Source of the DNA: JAHEJX01 sp041605955
GTDB taxonomy: Bacteria > Actinomycetota > Acidimicrobiia > Spongiisociales > UBA5794
Direction: 5' to 3'
Assembly: GCA_041605955.1 (NCBI GenBank)
Contig: JBFIXI010000028.1
Coordinates: forward strand, 1-45,390
Length of the DNA: 45,390 bases
Both the position numbers and the translations under genes were made by a program. Positions 31,099-38,844 of this stretch are shown piece by piece (the stretch's first letter is position 1; the number at the start of each line of letters is the position of its first letter). Under the pieces are notes generated by a model. That model had not been told where the DNA came from. It searched no databases and was given only the letters and a program-made list of their open reading frames with translations.

Positions 31099-32361
31099 AT
31101 GACCCAGGCGTTGGCAATCAGTAGGCAAATCTACGATCTGCTCGTCGACAAGGCCACCGCAACCCCGCCGGCGATGCGAACGTGGACCGGCGAGACGTGG
31201 GGCCCTGCCGATGCGGCAACCACCATCGTGTTACGCCATCCGGGAGCGTTGCGGGCCGCCCTGCTGCCGCCATCGGACCTGGTGGCCGGCGAGGCGTATA
31301 TCTACGACGACATCGATGTCGAAGGCGAGCTGTTCGACATGCTCCATTGGGCCGCCGAGCTCGATGCGCTGCGCACGTCACCACTGGCTGTGCTGCAGCT
31401 GCTGCGTTTGTTACGCCGACTACCGCAAGAAAGCCGGCGGCGCACTGCTGCTCGGCCCAACTTGGGAGGCCGACTGCACTCGCTGCGCCGCGACAGCAAG
31501 GCCGTCCGCCACCACTACGACACGGGGAACGACTTCTTCGAGCTCTTTCTCGATCCGGAGATGGTCTATTCATGCGCCTACTTTCTCGATCCGGCCGAGC
31601 CGCTGGCAACTGCGCAGGTCCGCAAACTCGACTTGATCTGTCGCAAGCTGCAACTCCGCCCCGGCCAACGCCTCCTCGACGTCGGATGTGGGTGGGGGGC
31701 ACTGGTGCGCCACGCCGCCGCCCATTACGGCGTCGACGCCGTTGGAGTCACGCTCAGCCCCGAACAGGCGGCCGAGGCCAAGCTGCGGGCCAAGGAGGAC
31801 GGTCTAGACGACAGGGTCACGATCGAAGTACGGGACTACCGAGAAGTGGGCGGCCGGTTCGATGCGATAGCTTCGGTCGGCATGTTCGAGCATGTGGGCG
31901 GCGGCGAGCTGGAGACCTACTTCTGCAAGCTGCACGAGTTGCTCAAACCCGCCGGCGTGCTCCTCAACCACGGTATAACGACCCGGTCTCGGCCCCAACG
32001 CTGGGCACGCAAGAAGCCGTCGTTCGTCAACACCTACGTCTTCCCCGACGGCGAGCTGCTGCCGATCGAAACCACCGTGCGTACCGCCGAGGAGGCGGGC
32101 TTCGAGGCGCGCGATGCCGAGAGTATGCGCGCCAGCTATGCGCTCACGTTGCGCCATTGGGTGGAGAACTTGGAGAAGAACCAGCCGGCTGCAGTCGCCG
32201 CCGCCGACGAGATCACGTATCGAATCTGGCGCATGTACATGGCGGGCTCCGTGGCGGCATTCGAGTCGGGAGCGATTTCCATCTACCAGGTGATCTATAC
32301 GAGGCGGGATCGCCCGTGGGCGTTCGGGCGGGCCTGGACCATTGCCGCCGACGACGGATGA
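31099..32361 (+). CDS. cfa: Cyclopropane-fatty-acyl-phospholipid synthase family methyltransferase
   Basis: A 420-residue SAM-dependent enzyme that adds a methylene or methyl group to unsaturated fatty acyl chains of membrane lipids. The N-terminal region has LPPSDLVAGEAYIYDDIDVE. The catalytic domain opens AVRHHYDTGNDFFELFLDP, then YSCAYF, the SAM motif LLDVGCGWGAL (about 192), GVTLSPEQ and SVGMFEHVG. ATG 31099 has GGAG 8 bases upstream. Its last 67 bases overlap the end of the convergent comEC gene. Cyclopropane versus methyl-branched product cannot be decided. Confidence 0.93.
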   Translation: MTQALAISRQIYDLLVDKATATPPAMRTWTGETWGPADAATTIVLRHPGALRAALLPPSDLVAGEAYIYDDIDVEGELFDMLHWAAELDALRTSPLAVLQLLRLLRRLPQESRRRTAARPNLGGRLHSLRRDSKAVRHHYDTGNDFFELFLDPEMVYSCAYFLDPAEPLATAQVRKLDLICRKLQLRPGQRLLDVGCGWGALVRHAAAHYGVDAVGVTLSPEQAAEAKLRAKEDGLDDRVTIEVRDYREVGGRFDAIASVGMFEHVGGGELETYFCKLHELLKPAGVLLNHGITTRSRPQRWARKKPSFVNTYVFPDGELLPIETTVRTAEEAGFEARDAESMRASYALTLRHWVENLEKNQPAAVAAADEITYRIWRMYMAGSVAAFESGAISIYQVIYTRRDRPWAFGRAWTIAADDG

Positions 32362-34448
32362 CTGCGGACTGCGCCCCGGGCAGTCCAGGGTCCGGTCGCG
32401 GTCGATCCGGCTGCCTCCCCCAAGGCCGCAGCCTGCGGGTCGGCAGGGAATCTGAGCATTACATCGCCGTGGGCGGTGTGGCGGATCTCGGCCGCGGCAT
32501 CGCTGAGTAACGCCACCACTTCCGGAGCGGGATGGCCGAAGTCGTTGTCGCCATAACTGAGAATCGCGGTTGTGCCCAAGGTGCGGCGCAGCCAGGCAAG
32601 ATCGGTCGTACGCGATCCGTGGTGTGGAACGAGAATCACATCCGGTTTGAGCTCGGGTAGATCGGCTTGCGCCACGGCCTCGATGTCGCCGGGAAGCAGC
32701 AACCGGTGGCGACCGACCTCTACCCACAGAACGATCGAGCCGTCGTTGTCCGTTGCGTAGCGGCGGTGCGGGTTCACCACCGTGAGCCGGAAGTCGCCAA
32801 CCTGCCCCACGTGGCCGCGCCGGACGGGTGTCACCGGCCCTGCGTAGTCGCGGAGCACGTCGCCCCAGTTGGTGGCCGGAGTGAAGTCGGGCCGCCAGAC
32901 TCTTTCCACCGGTACTCGGTCGGTCAATGCGACGAGGCCTCCGGTGTGATCTCGGTCGGCGTGAGTCAGCACAAGGAGATCGATGTGACTCACCCCATGA
33001 CGCCGCAGCGCTGCTGCGTACGCCAGCGGGTCCGGCCCGGTGTCGATGGCGACAACCCGCCCGGCGGGAGTCTGCAGCAGGGTGGCATCGCCCTGACCGA
33101 CGTCAAGGAAGACTGCGGTCGGCGCTACCACCGGGGGCACCGGCATCGAGACGGCAAGCAGCGCCACGATCGCGGCGGTCAACCCAACCGATGTGCGCCA
33201 CCGCAGCATCGCCAACCACCCGGCGAATGCCACCAAGCCGGTGACGCCGACTTGAGGAAGCGTCGCAGCCCACCGGGCGACGCCAATCACCCACGAAGCG
33301 GCCAGCTCGGCGATTCGGCCGACACCGGGCGCTCCCGTCAGGGCAGTACCCCAGCCAGCCGCCGTCGCCAGCGTCACCGCCGGGGCCGCCAACACGTTGG
33401 CCACCGGAGCAAACGCCGGGACACTGCCGAAGCTGACCAGCAAGAGCGGAGTCACCGCCAACTGGGCAGCCACCGTAGCCCCCAGGGTGCGCCAGAAGAA
33501 CACCGGCCGCCGTTGCGCCCATAGGTGGGCGCCGAGCAGCAGTCCTCCCGTCGCGAGCACCGAGAGCTGGAAACCGATGTCCAAGACGAGCTGGGGTGCG
33601 ACCAACATCAGCAGGGTGACCGTCGCCCCTAGGGCCGTCCATCCGTCGACGGGAACGCCTCCCAACCGTCCGGCGAGCAACAACCCCACCATCAGTCCGG
33701 CGCGTACCACCGACGGCTCCCAGCGGGTGGCGAGAACGAAGACTCCGGTGGCGGCGAGGCCGACCAGCGCACGTGTGCGGGGGCCGAAGGGAATGAGACC
33801 GAGGGCGAGCCACACCGCGCCCAGGAAGATGGCGACGTTGCCCCCGGACACGGCAACGAAGTGGAGGAGGCCGGATCGTCTCATGTCGTCGAGGAGGGGA
33901 GCCTCCACTGCCGATGTGTCACCCACCAGCAATCCCCGCATCAGCCCGCCGGCGGCAGTCGACCGGAAGCTCGTGCTCACCCGGGACCGCAACGCATCGG
34001 CCAGGGCCATCAAGCCGTGCGGCCCGGATAGCTCGGACACGCCGCGACTCGCTACCCAACCCGAGATCGGAGAGCGATGGAGCCGTCCCGTATGTGCGGA
34101 GAGCCGGCCGTTCACGGCAACGGTTGATCCAACCGCAACGGGGAACGGCTCATGTCCCGAGACGGCCAGACGAACCGCAGCCAACTCGCCGGTGATCGGC
34201 GCCACCACGAAAGCCCACCCGGACGTGACAGGGGCGGGATCGGTCACCACCCGACCCACGAACGACACGGCACCCGAGGCTGATGGCGGCAAGATCGGCG
34301 ACGATCTCGCCACGCCGGCGGTGCCGGAGAAGATCGCAGCCGTCAGTAGAAACGCCAGACCGAATCGACGACGGACGACTAGGCCCGACGCAGCGATCAC
34401 GGCGGCGCCCACCCAGATCCCTCCCCGCAGCCCGGCCAGGCTTCCCAA
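32295..34448 (-). CDS. comEC: ComEC/Rec2 DNA-uptake channel
   Basis: A 717-residue membrane channel for single-stranded DNA in natural transformation. It has an N-terminal OB-like part, the competence domain with GLMRGLLVGDTS and GLLHFVAVSGGNVAIFLG, about ten membrane helices, and a C-terminal metallo-beta-lactamase domain: FLDVGQGDATLLQT, LTHADRDHTGG, LLPGDIEAVAQ and VPHHGSRTTDL. The N-terminus is uncertain: TTG 34448 is the first plausible start, but the hydrophobic reading continues upstream almost to the comEA stop with no normal start codon. The Arg-rich tail overlaps the 3' end of cfa on the other strand. Confidence 0.93.
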   Translation of the reverse strand: MGSLAGLRGGIWVGAAVIAASGLVVRRRFGLAFLLTAAIFSGTAGVARSSPILPPSASGAVSFVGRVVTDPAPVTSGWAFVVAPITGELAAVRLAVSGHEPFPVAVGSTVAVNGRLSAHTGRLHRSPISGWVASRGVSELSGPHGLMALADALRSRVSTSFRSTAAGGLMRGLLVGDTSAVEAPLLDDMRRSGLLHFVAVSGGNVAIFLGAVWLALGLIPFGPRTRALVGLAATGVFVLATRWEPSVVRAGLMVGLLLAGRLGGVPVDGWTALGATVTLLMLVAPQLVLDIGFQLSVLATGGLLLGAHLWAQRRPVFFWRTLGATVAAQLAVTPLLLVSFGSVPAFAPVANVLAAPAVTLATAAGWGTALTGAPGVGRIAELAASWVIGVARWAATLPQVGVTGLVAFAGWLAMLRWRTSVGLTAAIVALLAVSMPVPPVVAPTAVFLDVGQGDATLLQTPAGRVVAIDTGPDPLAYAAALRRHGVSHIDLLVLTHADRDHTGGLVALTDRVPVERVWRPDFTPATNWGDVLRDYAGPVTPVRRGHVGQVGDFRLTVVNPHRRYATDNDGSIVLWVEVGRHRLLLPGDIEAVAQADLPELKPDVILVPHHGSRTTDLAWLRRTLGTTAILSYGDNDFGHPAPEVVALLSDAAAEIRHTAHGDVMLRFPADPQAAALGEAAGSTATGPWTARGAVRSHPSSAAMVQARPNAHGRSRLV

Positions 34449-34513
34449 CGCGGCAACAGCCGCCCCGAGACACGCGGTGCGGCCGGTACCGGTCGGCCAT
34501 CGCAGCCGGCGAG

Positions 34514-35200
34514 TCAGGGCACAACCACGAGATCGCGCATTGCGGCCAGCTTGGCCTCACCGATGCCGGCCACATCTAGGAGATCTTCGAGGGTTGTGAA
34601 CCCACCGCGTTCCTCCCGAACCGCGACGATGCGACCCGCCAACACCGGGCCGACGCCGGGGATCGCTTCGAGCTCGGTCGCGCTCGCGGCGTTCAGCCGG
34701 ACCCTGCCATCGCTCGGATACGACGTACCGGAGATTGACGCGCGGCTGACCTGCGGAACCACCACCTGCTCGCCGTCGCGCAGCGAGGCGGCCAGATTCA
34801 GAGTCGTGAGATCGGCCGTTGGCATGGACCCTCCAGCCGCCGCAATGGCGTCGGCTACCCGGCCCGACCACGGGATCTCGACGAGTCCGGGACGCGCAAC
34901 AGCACCGGAGACGTGCACCGTGATGGTGCCGGCATCGGGCGCGGCCGCCTGGGTTGGTGTCGGCGGCTCCGCGACGTTGGGCTGCCCGTAATAGAGGTAA
35001 CCGGCTGTGGCCACCGCTCCGAGAACGATGATGATGGCGAATCGATATCGGGAGTCGGCTTGGCGGGCAATTCCAGTCGAGCTCCCGGCAAGCCGCCCGA
35101 TGCCCTCCGCAATCTGAGACGAGGTAGATCGTGGCATCGCAGTCGCGGGCCCGCCGATGTCGGCAGCCGAGCTGTCGTTCCGCTGATCGCTCGTTCTCAT
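34514..35200 (-). CDS. comEA: ComEA-type DNA-binding competence protein
   Basis: A 228-residue membrane-anchored DNA receptor for transformation. A polar N-terminus is followed by one membrane helix (FAIIIVLGAVATAGYLYY), a Pro/Thr linker, a SLBB domain (ITVHVSGAVARPGLVEIP) and a C-terminal helix-hairpin-helix pair (RLNAASATELEAIPGVGPVL, TTLEDLLDVAGIGEAKL). This is the full actinobacterial/firmicute ComEA layout. It lies directly upstream of comEC, and the two are probably co-transcribed. No pilus genes are in the window. Confidence 0.93.
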   Translation of the reverse strand: MRTSDQRNDSSAADIGGPATAMPRSTSSQIAEGIGRLAGSSTGIARQADSRYRFAIIIVLGAVATAGYLYYGQPNVAEPPTPTQAAAPDAGTITVHVSGAVARPGLVEIPWSGRVADAIAAAGGSMPTADLTTLNLAASLRDGEQVVVPQVSRASISGTSYPSDGRVRLNAASATELEAIPGVGPVLAGRIVAVREERGGFTTLEDLLDVAGIGEAKLAAMRDLVVVP

Positions 35201-35542
35201 CTAGTACCCGTCCGCGGTTACTGCTGCTGGCGCCACGAGGCTCCCAGCGTGACAGCGGGGCTGCGCAGCGGGAACTTTGGAGACAATGAACCAGTTCCGC
35301 TGAAGCAATTCAATAGGTTCGAGCCACCAGCGATCGGGCCGCGTGGTTCCTTCAGCGCGACGCTGCTGTCCAGGCCGGACCCGTATCATCTGCTTGTCAG
35401 CGTCCGATGGGCGGGGCGTCGCAGGTGAACGGAGCAGAAAGAAGCATGATCGAGGTATCCGGCCTCACCCACCGACTTGGCGCGGGGCGGCGCCCAAGGC
35501 GCCCGTCACGCCTACGTGCCTCGAGCATCGGCGACCGCTGAC
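35201..35542 (+). other. 342-base gap between comEA and asnB with two small candidate ORFs
   Basis: No recognised gene. Two small plus-strand frames run towards asnB: GTG 35249 to 35428 (59 codons) and ATG 35446 to 35541 (31 codons), the latter behind an AGAAAGAAG stretch and ending 1 base before the asnB ATG. The second begins MIEVSGLTHRLGAG, like the first residues of an ABC-transporter ATPase, then degenerates into Arg-rich sequence. It may be a leader peptide or the remnant of a lost gene. TATCAT at 35386-35391 is a possible -10 for asnB. The divergent comEA promoter must also lie here. Confidence 0.35.
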
Positions 35543-37459
35543 ATGTGCGGCATCGTCGGCCAGCTGGGGGACATCGACCCGCCAGCGGTGGAGGCGGCCA
35601 CCAACCGCCTTCACCATCGTGGCCCCGACGATCGCGGTATCTGGTTCGATACCGCGGCTGGAGTCGCCCTGGGTCACACCCGGCTGGCGGTAATCGACCT
35701 GTCGCCCACCGGCGCCCAGCCCATGGTCTCGGCTGACGGCAACCTGGTGCTGGTCTACAACGGGGAGATCTACAACTTTGCCGCCTTACGATCCGAGCTG
35801 GAACGACGCGGCGTCCGCTTTCGCGGTGATGCCGACACCGAAGTACTGGTGGAGGCATTCGCCACGTGGGGGATCGAGCCAGCGCTGCAACGGGTCGACG
35901 GCATGTTCGCGTTTGCAGTCTGGGATCGGGGCCGCCGGGAGCTCACGCTGGGCCGGGACCGGATGGGCGAGAAGCCGCTCTATTACGGCAAGGTCGGCAA
36001 TGGGTTCGCGTTCGCTTCCGAGCTGCGAGCCCTGCAAGCGCTACCCGGCTTCGACAACGAGATCGATCGGGACTCCCTGACCCTGTTTCTGCGCCACAAG
36101 TACGTTCCCGCGCCCTATTCGATCTTTCGCAGAATCTCCAAGCTGCCCCAGGCGTCCACCCTCACGGTCAGGCGGAACGCAGCTCCCGGCACCCCTTCTC
36201 CGTATTGGTCGCTATTCGATCACCTCCCTCCGGGTGATCCCCTTTCACCGGATGAAGCTGTCGACCATTTCGCCGATCTGCTGATCGAGATGGTCCGGCA
36301 ACGTATGGTGGCGGATGTCCCCTTGGGGGCCTTCCTGTCTGGAGGGGTCGACAGCTCGTTGGTGACAGCTGCGATGACCGCCACGGGCGCCGACGTCAAG
36401 ACGTACACCATCGGTCTCACCGAGTCGGCCTTCGACGAAAGCGAGGACGCTCGCCGGGTCGCGAAACATCTCGGCACCGACCACACGGAAATGGAGGTGA
36501 CGCCGGCCATGGCGCTCGCCCTGGTGCCGGAGCTGCCTCACATCTACGACGAGCCGTTCGCCGACTCTTCACAGATCCCAACCCATCTCGTGTCGAAGCT
36601 GGCCCGCGACCACGTCACCGTTGCCCTCTCCGGTGATGGTGGAGACGAGCTGTTCGGTGGCTACAACCGCTACGTCTGGGCCCCTCGCTTGCTGCGCAGG
36701 ATGCGCCCCATCCCCTCGCCGCTGCGCCGGGCCGTGAGCAAGGCCATGACGGCCGTGCCCGAACGTTCATGGGACGCCGTCGCCAAGCTCGTGCCGCAGG
36801 CCTCACGGCCTCGGCTGGCGGGCATGAAGGTGCACAAGGCGGCGCGCGCCCTGGTCGGCGACACGGACGTAGCCATGCTGCGGCGCCTCACCACCCATTG
36901 GGACGAACCGGCGGCGCTCGTCATCGGCGGCACGGAGCCGACGACTGCGCTCAGCGACGCAACGACCTGGCCCCCGATCGCCGACCCGGCGCTGCGGATG
37001 ATGACCATGGACGCCATCACCTACCTGCCGGACGACATCCTGGTGAAGCTCGATCGAGCGGCGATGGCTGTCAGCTTGGAGACGCGCGCTCCCCTGCTGG
37101 CGACACCCATCGTCGAGTTCGCCGCCGGGCTTCCCCTCGACCTGCGCATTCGGGGTGGAGAGACGAAGTGGCTCCTGCGGGCGGTGTTGGACCGCTGGGT
37201 CCCGCGCCACCTGATCGATAGGCCCAAGGCAGGCTTCGGGGTCCCCATCGATGAATGGCTCCGCGGTCCGCTTCGGAGCTGGGCGGCTGATCTGCTCGAC
37301 CCAGGGCTGATCGGCGCCGACGGCTTCCTCAACCACCTGCCGATCACGCGAGCGTGGAATGAACACCTCGACGGTGAAGGCGGCCAAGAGTTCAAGCTGT
37401 GGGATGTGCTGATGTTCCAGGCGTGGCTGCATGATCGGGGCGGGGCCGGCACTGCTTGA
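35543..37459 (+). CDS. asnB: Asparagine synthase (glutamine-hydrolysing), AsnB type
   Basis: A 638-residue two-domain amidotransferase that uses glutamine and ATP to amidate a carboxylate, usually aspartate. The N-terminal Ntn domain starts Met-Cys2-Gly-Ile, with the catalytic Cys exposed after Met removal, and has NRLHHRGPDDRG and VYNGEIYNF. The synthetase domain has the PPi loop LSGGVDSS (266-272), SGDGGDELFGGYNRY and YLPDDILVKLDRAAMAVSLE. The length and the C-terminal GFGVPIDEWLRGPLR match the AsnB group often found in surface-polysaccharide clusters, so a sugar-acid substrate is a possible alternative. ATG 35543 is required by Cys2. Confidence 0.93.
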   Translation: MCGIVGQLGDIDPPAVEAATNRLHHRGPDDRGIWFDTAAGVALGHTRLAVIDLSPTGAQPMVSADGNLVLVYNGEIYNFAALRSELERRGVRFRGDADTEVLVEAFATWGIEPALQRVDGMFAFAVWDRGRRELTLGRDRMGEKPLYYGKVGNGFAFASELRALQALPGFDNEIDRDSLTLFLRHKYVPAPYSIFRRISKLPQASTLTVRRNAAPGTPSPYWSLFDHLPPGDPLSPDEAVDHFADLLIEMVRQRMVADVPLGAFLSGGVDSSLVTAAMTATGADVKTYTIGLTESAFDESEDARRVAKHLGTDHTEMEVTPAMALALVPELPHIYDEPFADSSQIPTHLVSKLARDHVTVALSGDGGDELFGGYNRYVWAPRLLRRMRPIPSPLRRAVSKAMTAVPERSWDAVAKLVPQASRPRLAGMKVHKAARALVGDTDVAMLRRLTTHWDEPAALVIGGTEPTTALSDATTWPPIADPALRMMTMDAITYLPDDILVKLDRAAMAVSLETRAPLLATPIVEFAAGLPLDLRIRGGETKWLLRAVLDRWVPRHLIDRPKAGFGVPIDEWLRGPLRSWAADLLDPGLIGADGFLNHLPITRAWNEHLDGEGGQEFKLWDVLMFQAWLHDRGGAGTA

Positions 37460-37483
37460 CGGGCCCTGCTAGGCGAAGTGTCC

Positions 37484-38317
37484 CTACAGCAGCAACGCCA
37501 GCGCTTCGGCCGTCTCCGCCAACCGCTCCAGCTCGTCTTGGAAAGCCAGCAACAGCACCGCCAGCGCGTTGACGCCCATGTGGACGAAGATCGGCAAGCT
37601 GAGATTGCCGGCGTGCATCGCCAGATATGCGAGCGCCAACCCCACGATGAACAACCCGGGAACGACCAGCAGCGCGTTCGGATCAAGGAGGTGAACCGCA
37701 GCGAACGCCGCCGCCGAGATCACCGCAGCACGATGTCGACTCAGTGTCTTCGCCAAACGCCCCAGCAGCATCCCGCGAAATACCACCTCTTCGAATATCG
37801 GCGTGACCACAGCCACGATCGCGGCGAAGTAGACGATCTCGACGCCGCTGAGGTCGGAGACGACTTGGGCGATCTCCTGCTGGGGTCCGTCGTCATCGGC
37901 AAAGCGCTCGACCAGGGGAAACGTGAGCAGGGCCACTGCAATCTGGAGCACCATGCCTGCCCCGATTCCCCAGATGTGGCGAGGATGGAGCGCAAAGCCG
38001 AAGTCGGTCGACCACGAGCCCGAACCCCGGATCCGGCTCAGTGCGTACAGCACTCCAATGCTGGTGAAGGCTTGGGCGCTGAGCAGCAGCAGCGTGGGCA
38101 CATCTCGCGCGGCTGCGGCGCCACCCACAGCAGCGGCAAGGATGAGCGCCACGAATGGCCCGACGACGATTCCGGTGATCAACGCCACGGCGATGTGCCC
38201 GTAGCTCCAGTTGGCATGCGGTAGATAGCCCGGCGACCCGGACACGGTTTGGTCCGGCCAATCCGGCGGAGGCAGATTCTCGAGTCCCGACGGGTCGGCA
38301 GTGACGTCGTCGCTCAT
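37484..38317 (-). CDS. CPBP family intramembrane metalloprotease
   Basis: A 277-residue multi-span protein of the CPBP (Abi / Rce1-like) family. Six to eight hydrophobic helices are visible. The three family motifs are present: EExxxR in TPIFEEVVFRG (Glu176, Glu177, Arg181), FAAVHL with His209, and HMGVN (His246, Asn250). Known members cleave prenylated proteins, process bacteriocins or regulate membrane processes; the substrate here is unknown. The ATG at 38317 overlaps the stop of the upstream HExxH-protein gene as ATGA. The N-terminal 35 residues are Pro/Asp-rich and cytoplasmic. It converges on asnB. Confidence 0.88.
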   Translation of the reverse strand: MSDDVTADPSGLENLPPPDWPDQTVSGSPGYLPHANWSYGHIAVALITGIVVGPFVALILAAAVGGAAAARDVPTLLLLSAQAFTSIGVLYALSRIRGSGSWSTDFGFALHPRHIWGIGAGMVLQIAVALLTFPLVERFADDDGPQQEIAQVVSDLSGVEIVYFAAIVAVVTPIFEEVVFRGMLLGRLAKTLSRHRAAVISAAAFAAVHLLDPNALLVVPGLFIVGLALAYLAMHAGNLSLPIFVHMGVNALAVLLLAFQDELERLAETAEALALLL

Positions 38318-38745
38318 CGCGGTCCCTCGGTCACTAGAGCGGCTACGCCGCGCGCTTCCACTTCGAGCCGGATGCCGCGATATGACTCCCAGTGGCCGCG
38401 GCGGCGCAGTCGGCCGCGAACGTAGTCGCCGATGTATTGGAAAGCATGCCGCACTATCCCAAGCCTGCGAACTTGCTCGATGTGTGCCAACTCGTGCACG
38501 AGCAAGCGTCCCACCCGATGCGGCTCGGCGCCCGACTCGTAGCGATCCATCATGGCGGGCGTGAAATAGACGGCCCACGGCATAGCCACGGCAACGATCC
38601 CCTTCGCCCACAGCGCGCGAAACCAGGCGGGCGCCTCCCTCACCGTTACTTCCATCGGATCGACTCGGGGCAGCACCTGCCGCAGCCAATCGAGGTCGAC
38701 CCCGGCAGCAAGCAATCCGCGGCCGGCTGTGAAGCTACGTGCCAT
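38314..38745 (-). CDS. Small putative zinc metalloprotease (HExxH protein)
   Basis: A 143-residue protein I cannot place in a named family. It has LLVHELAHIEQ, a textbook HExxH zinc motif (His84, Glu85, His88), followed about 40 residues later by WESYRGIRLEVEAR, whose Glu could be a third metal ligand as in gluzincins. It has no signal peptide. A hydrophobic stretch, GIVAVAMPWAVYF, precedes the motif. The gene is upstream of and overlaps the CPBP protease gene, so the two proteins are probably made together. The region up to leuS (38746-38844) holds both divergent promoters. Confidence 0.65.
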   Translation of the reverse strand: MARSFTAGRGLLAAGVDLDWLRQVLPRVDPMEVTVREAPAWFRALWAKGIVAVAMPWAVYFTPAMMDRYESGAEPHRVGRLLVHELAHIEQVRRLGIVRHAFQYIGDYVRGRLRRRGHWESYRGIRLEVEARGVAALVTEGPR

Positions 38746-38844
38746 GTCGCGAGGCTAGGGCCCCGTGCCACCTTCGGCGACGAAGGACCGTGACGGCCGA
38801 TGAGACCTCTACCATTGCGAGCGAAGTCTCCGGAGACGGCGGAT

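Noticed and set aside
31182..32510. Long second frame on the same strand as cfa
   Set aside because: Shifted reading of the methyltransferase gene, with Arg/Gly/Pro-rich content.
38746..38844. Possible T-box or leader in front of leuS
   Set aside because: Too short, and no T-box sequence or terminator/antiterminator pair is visible.
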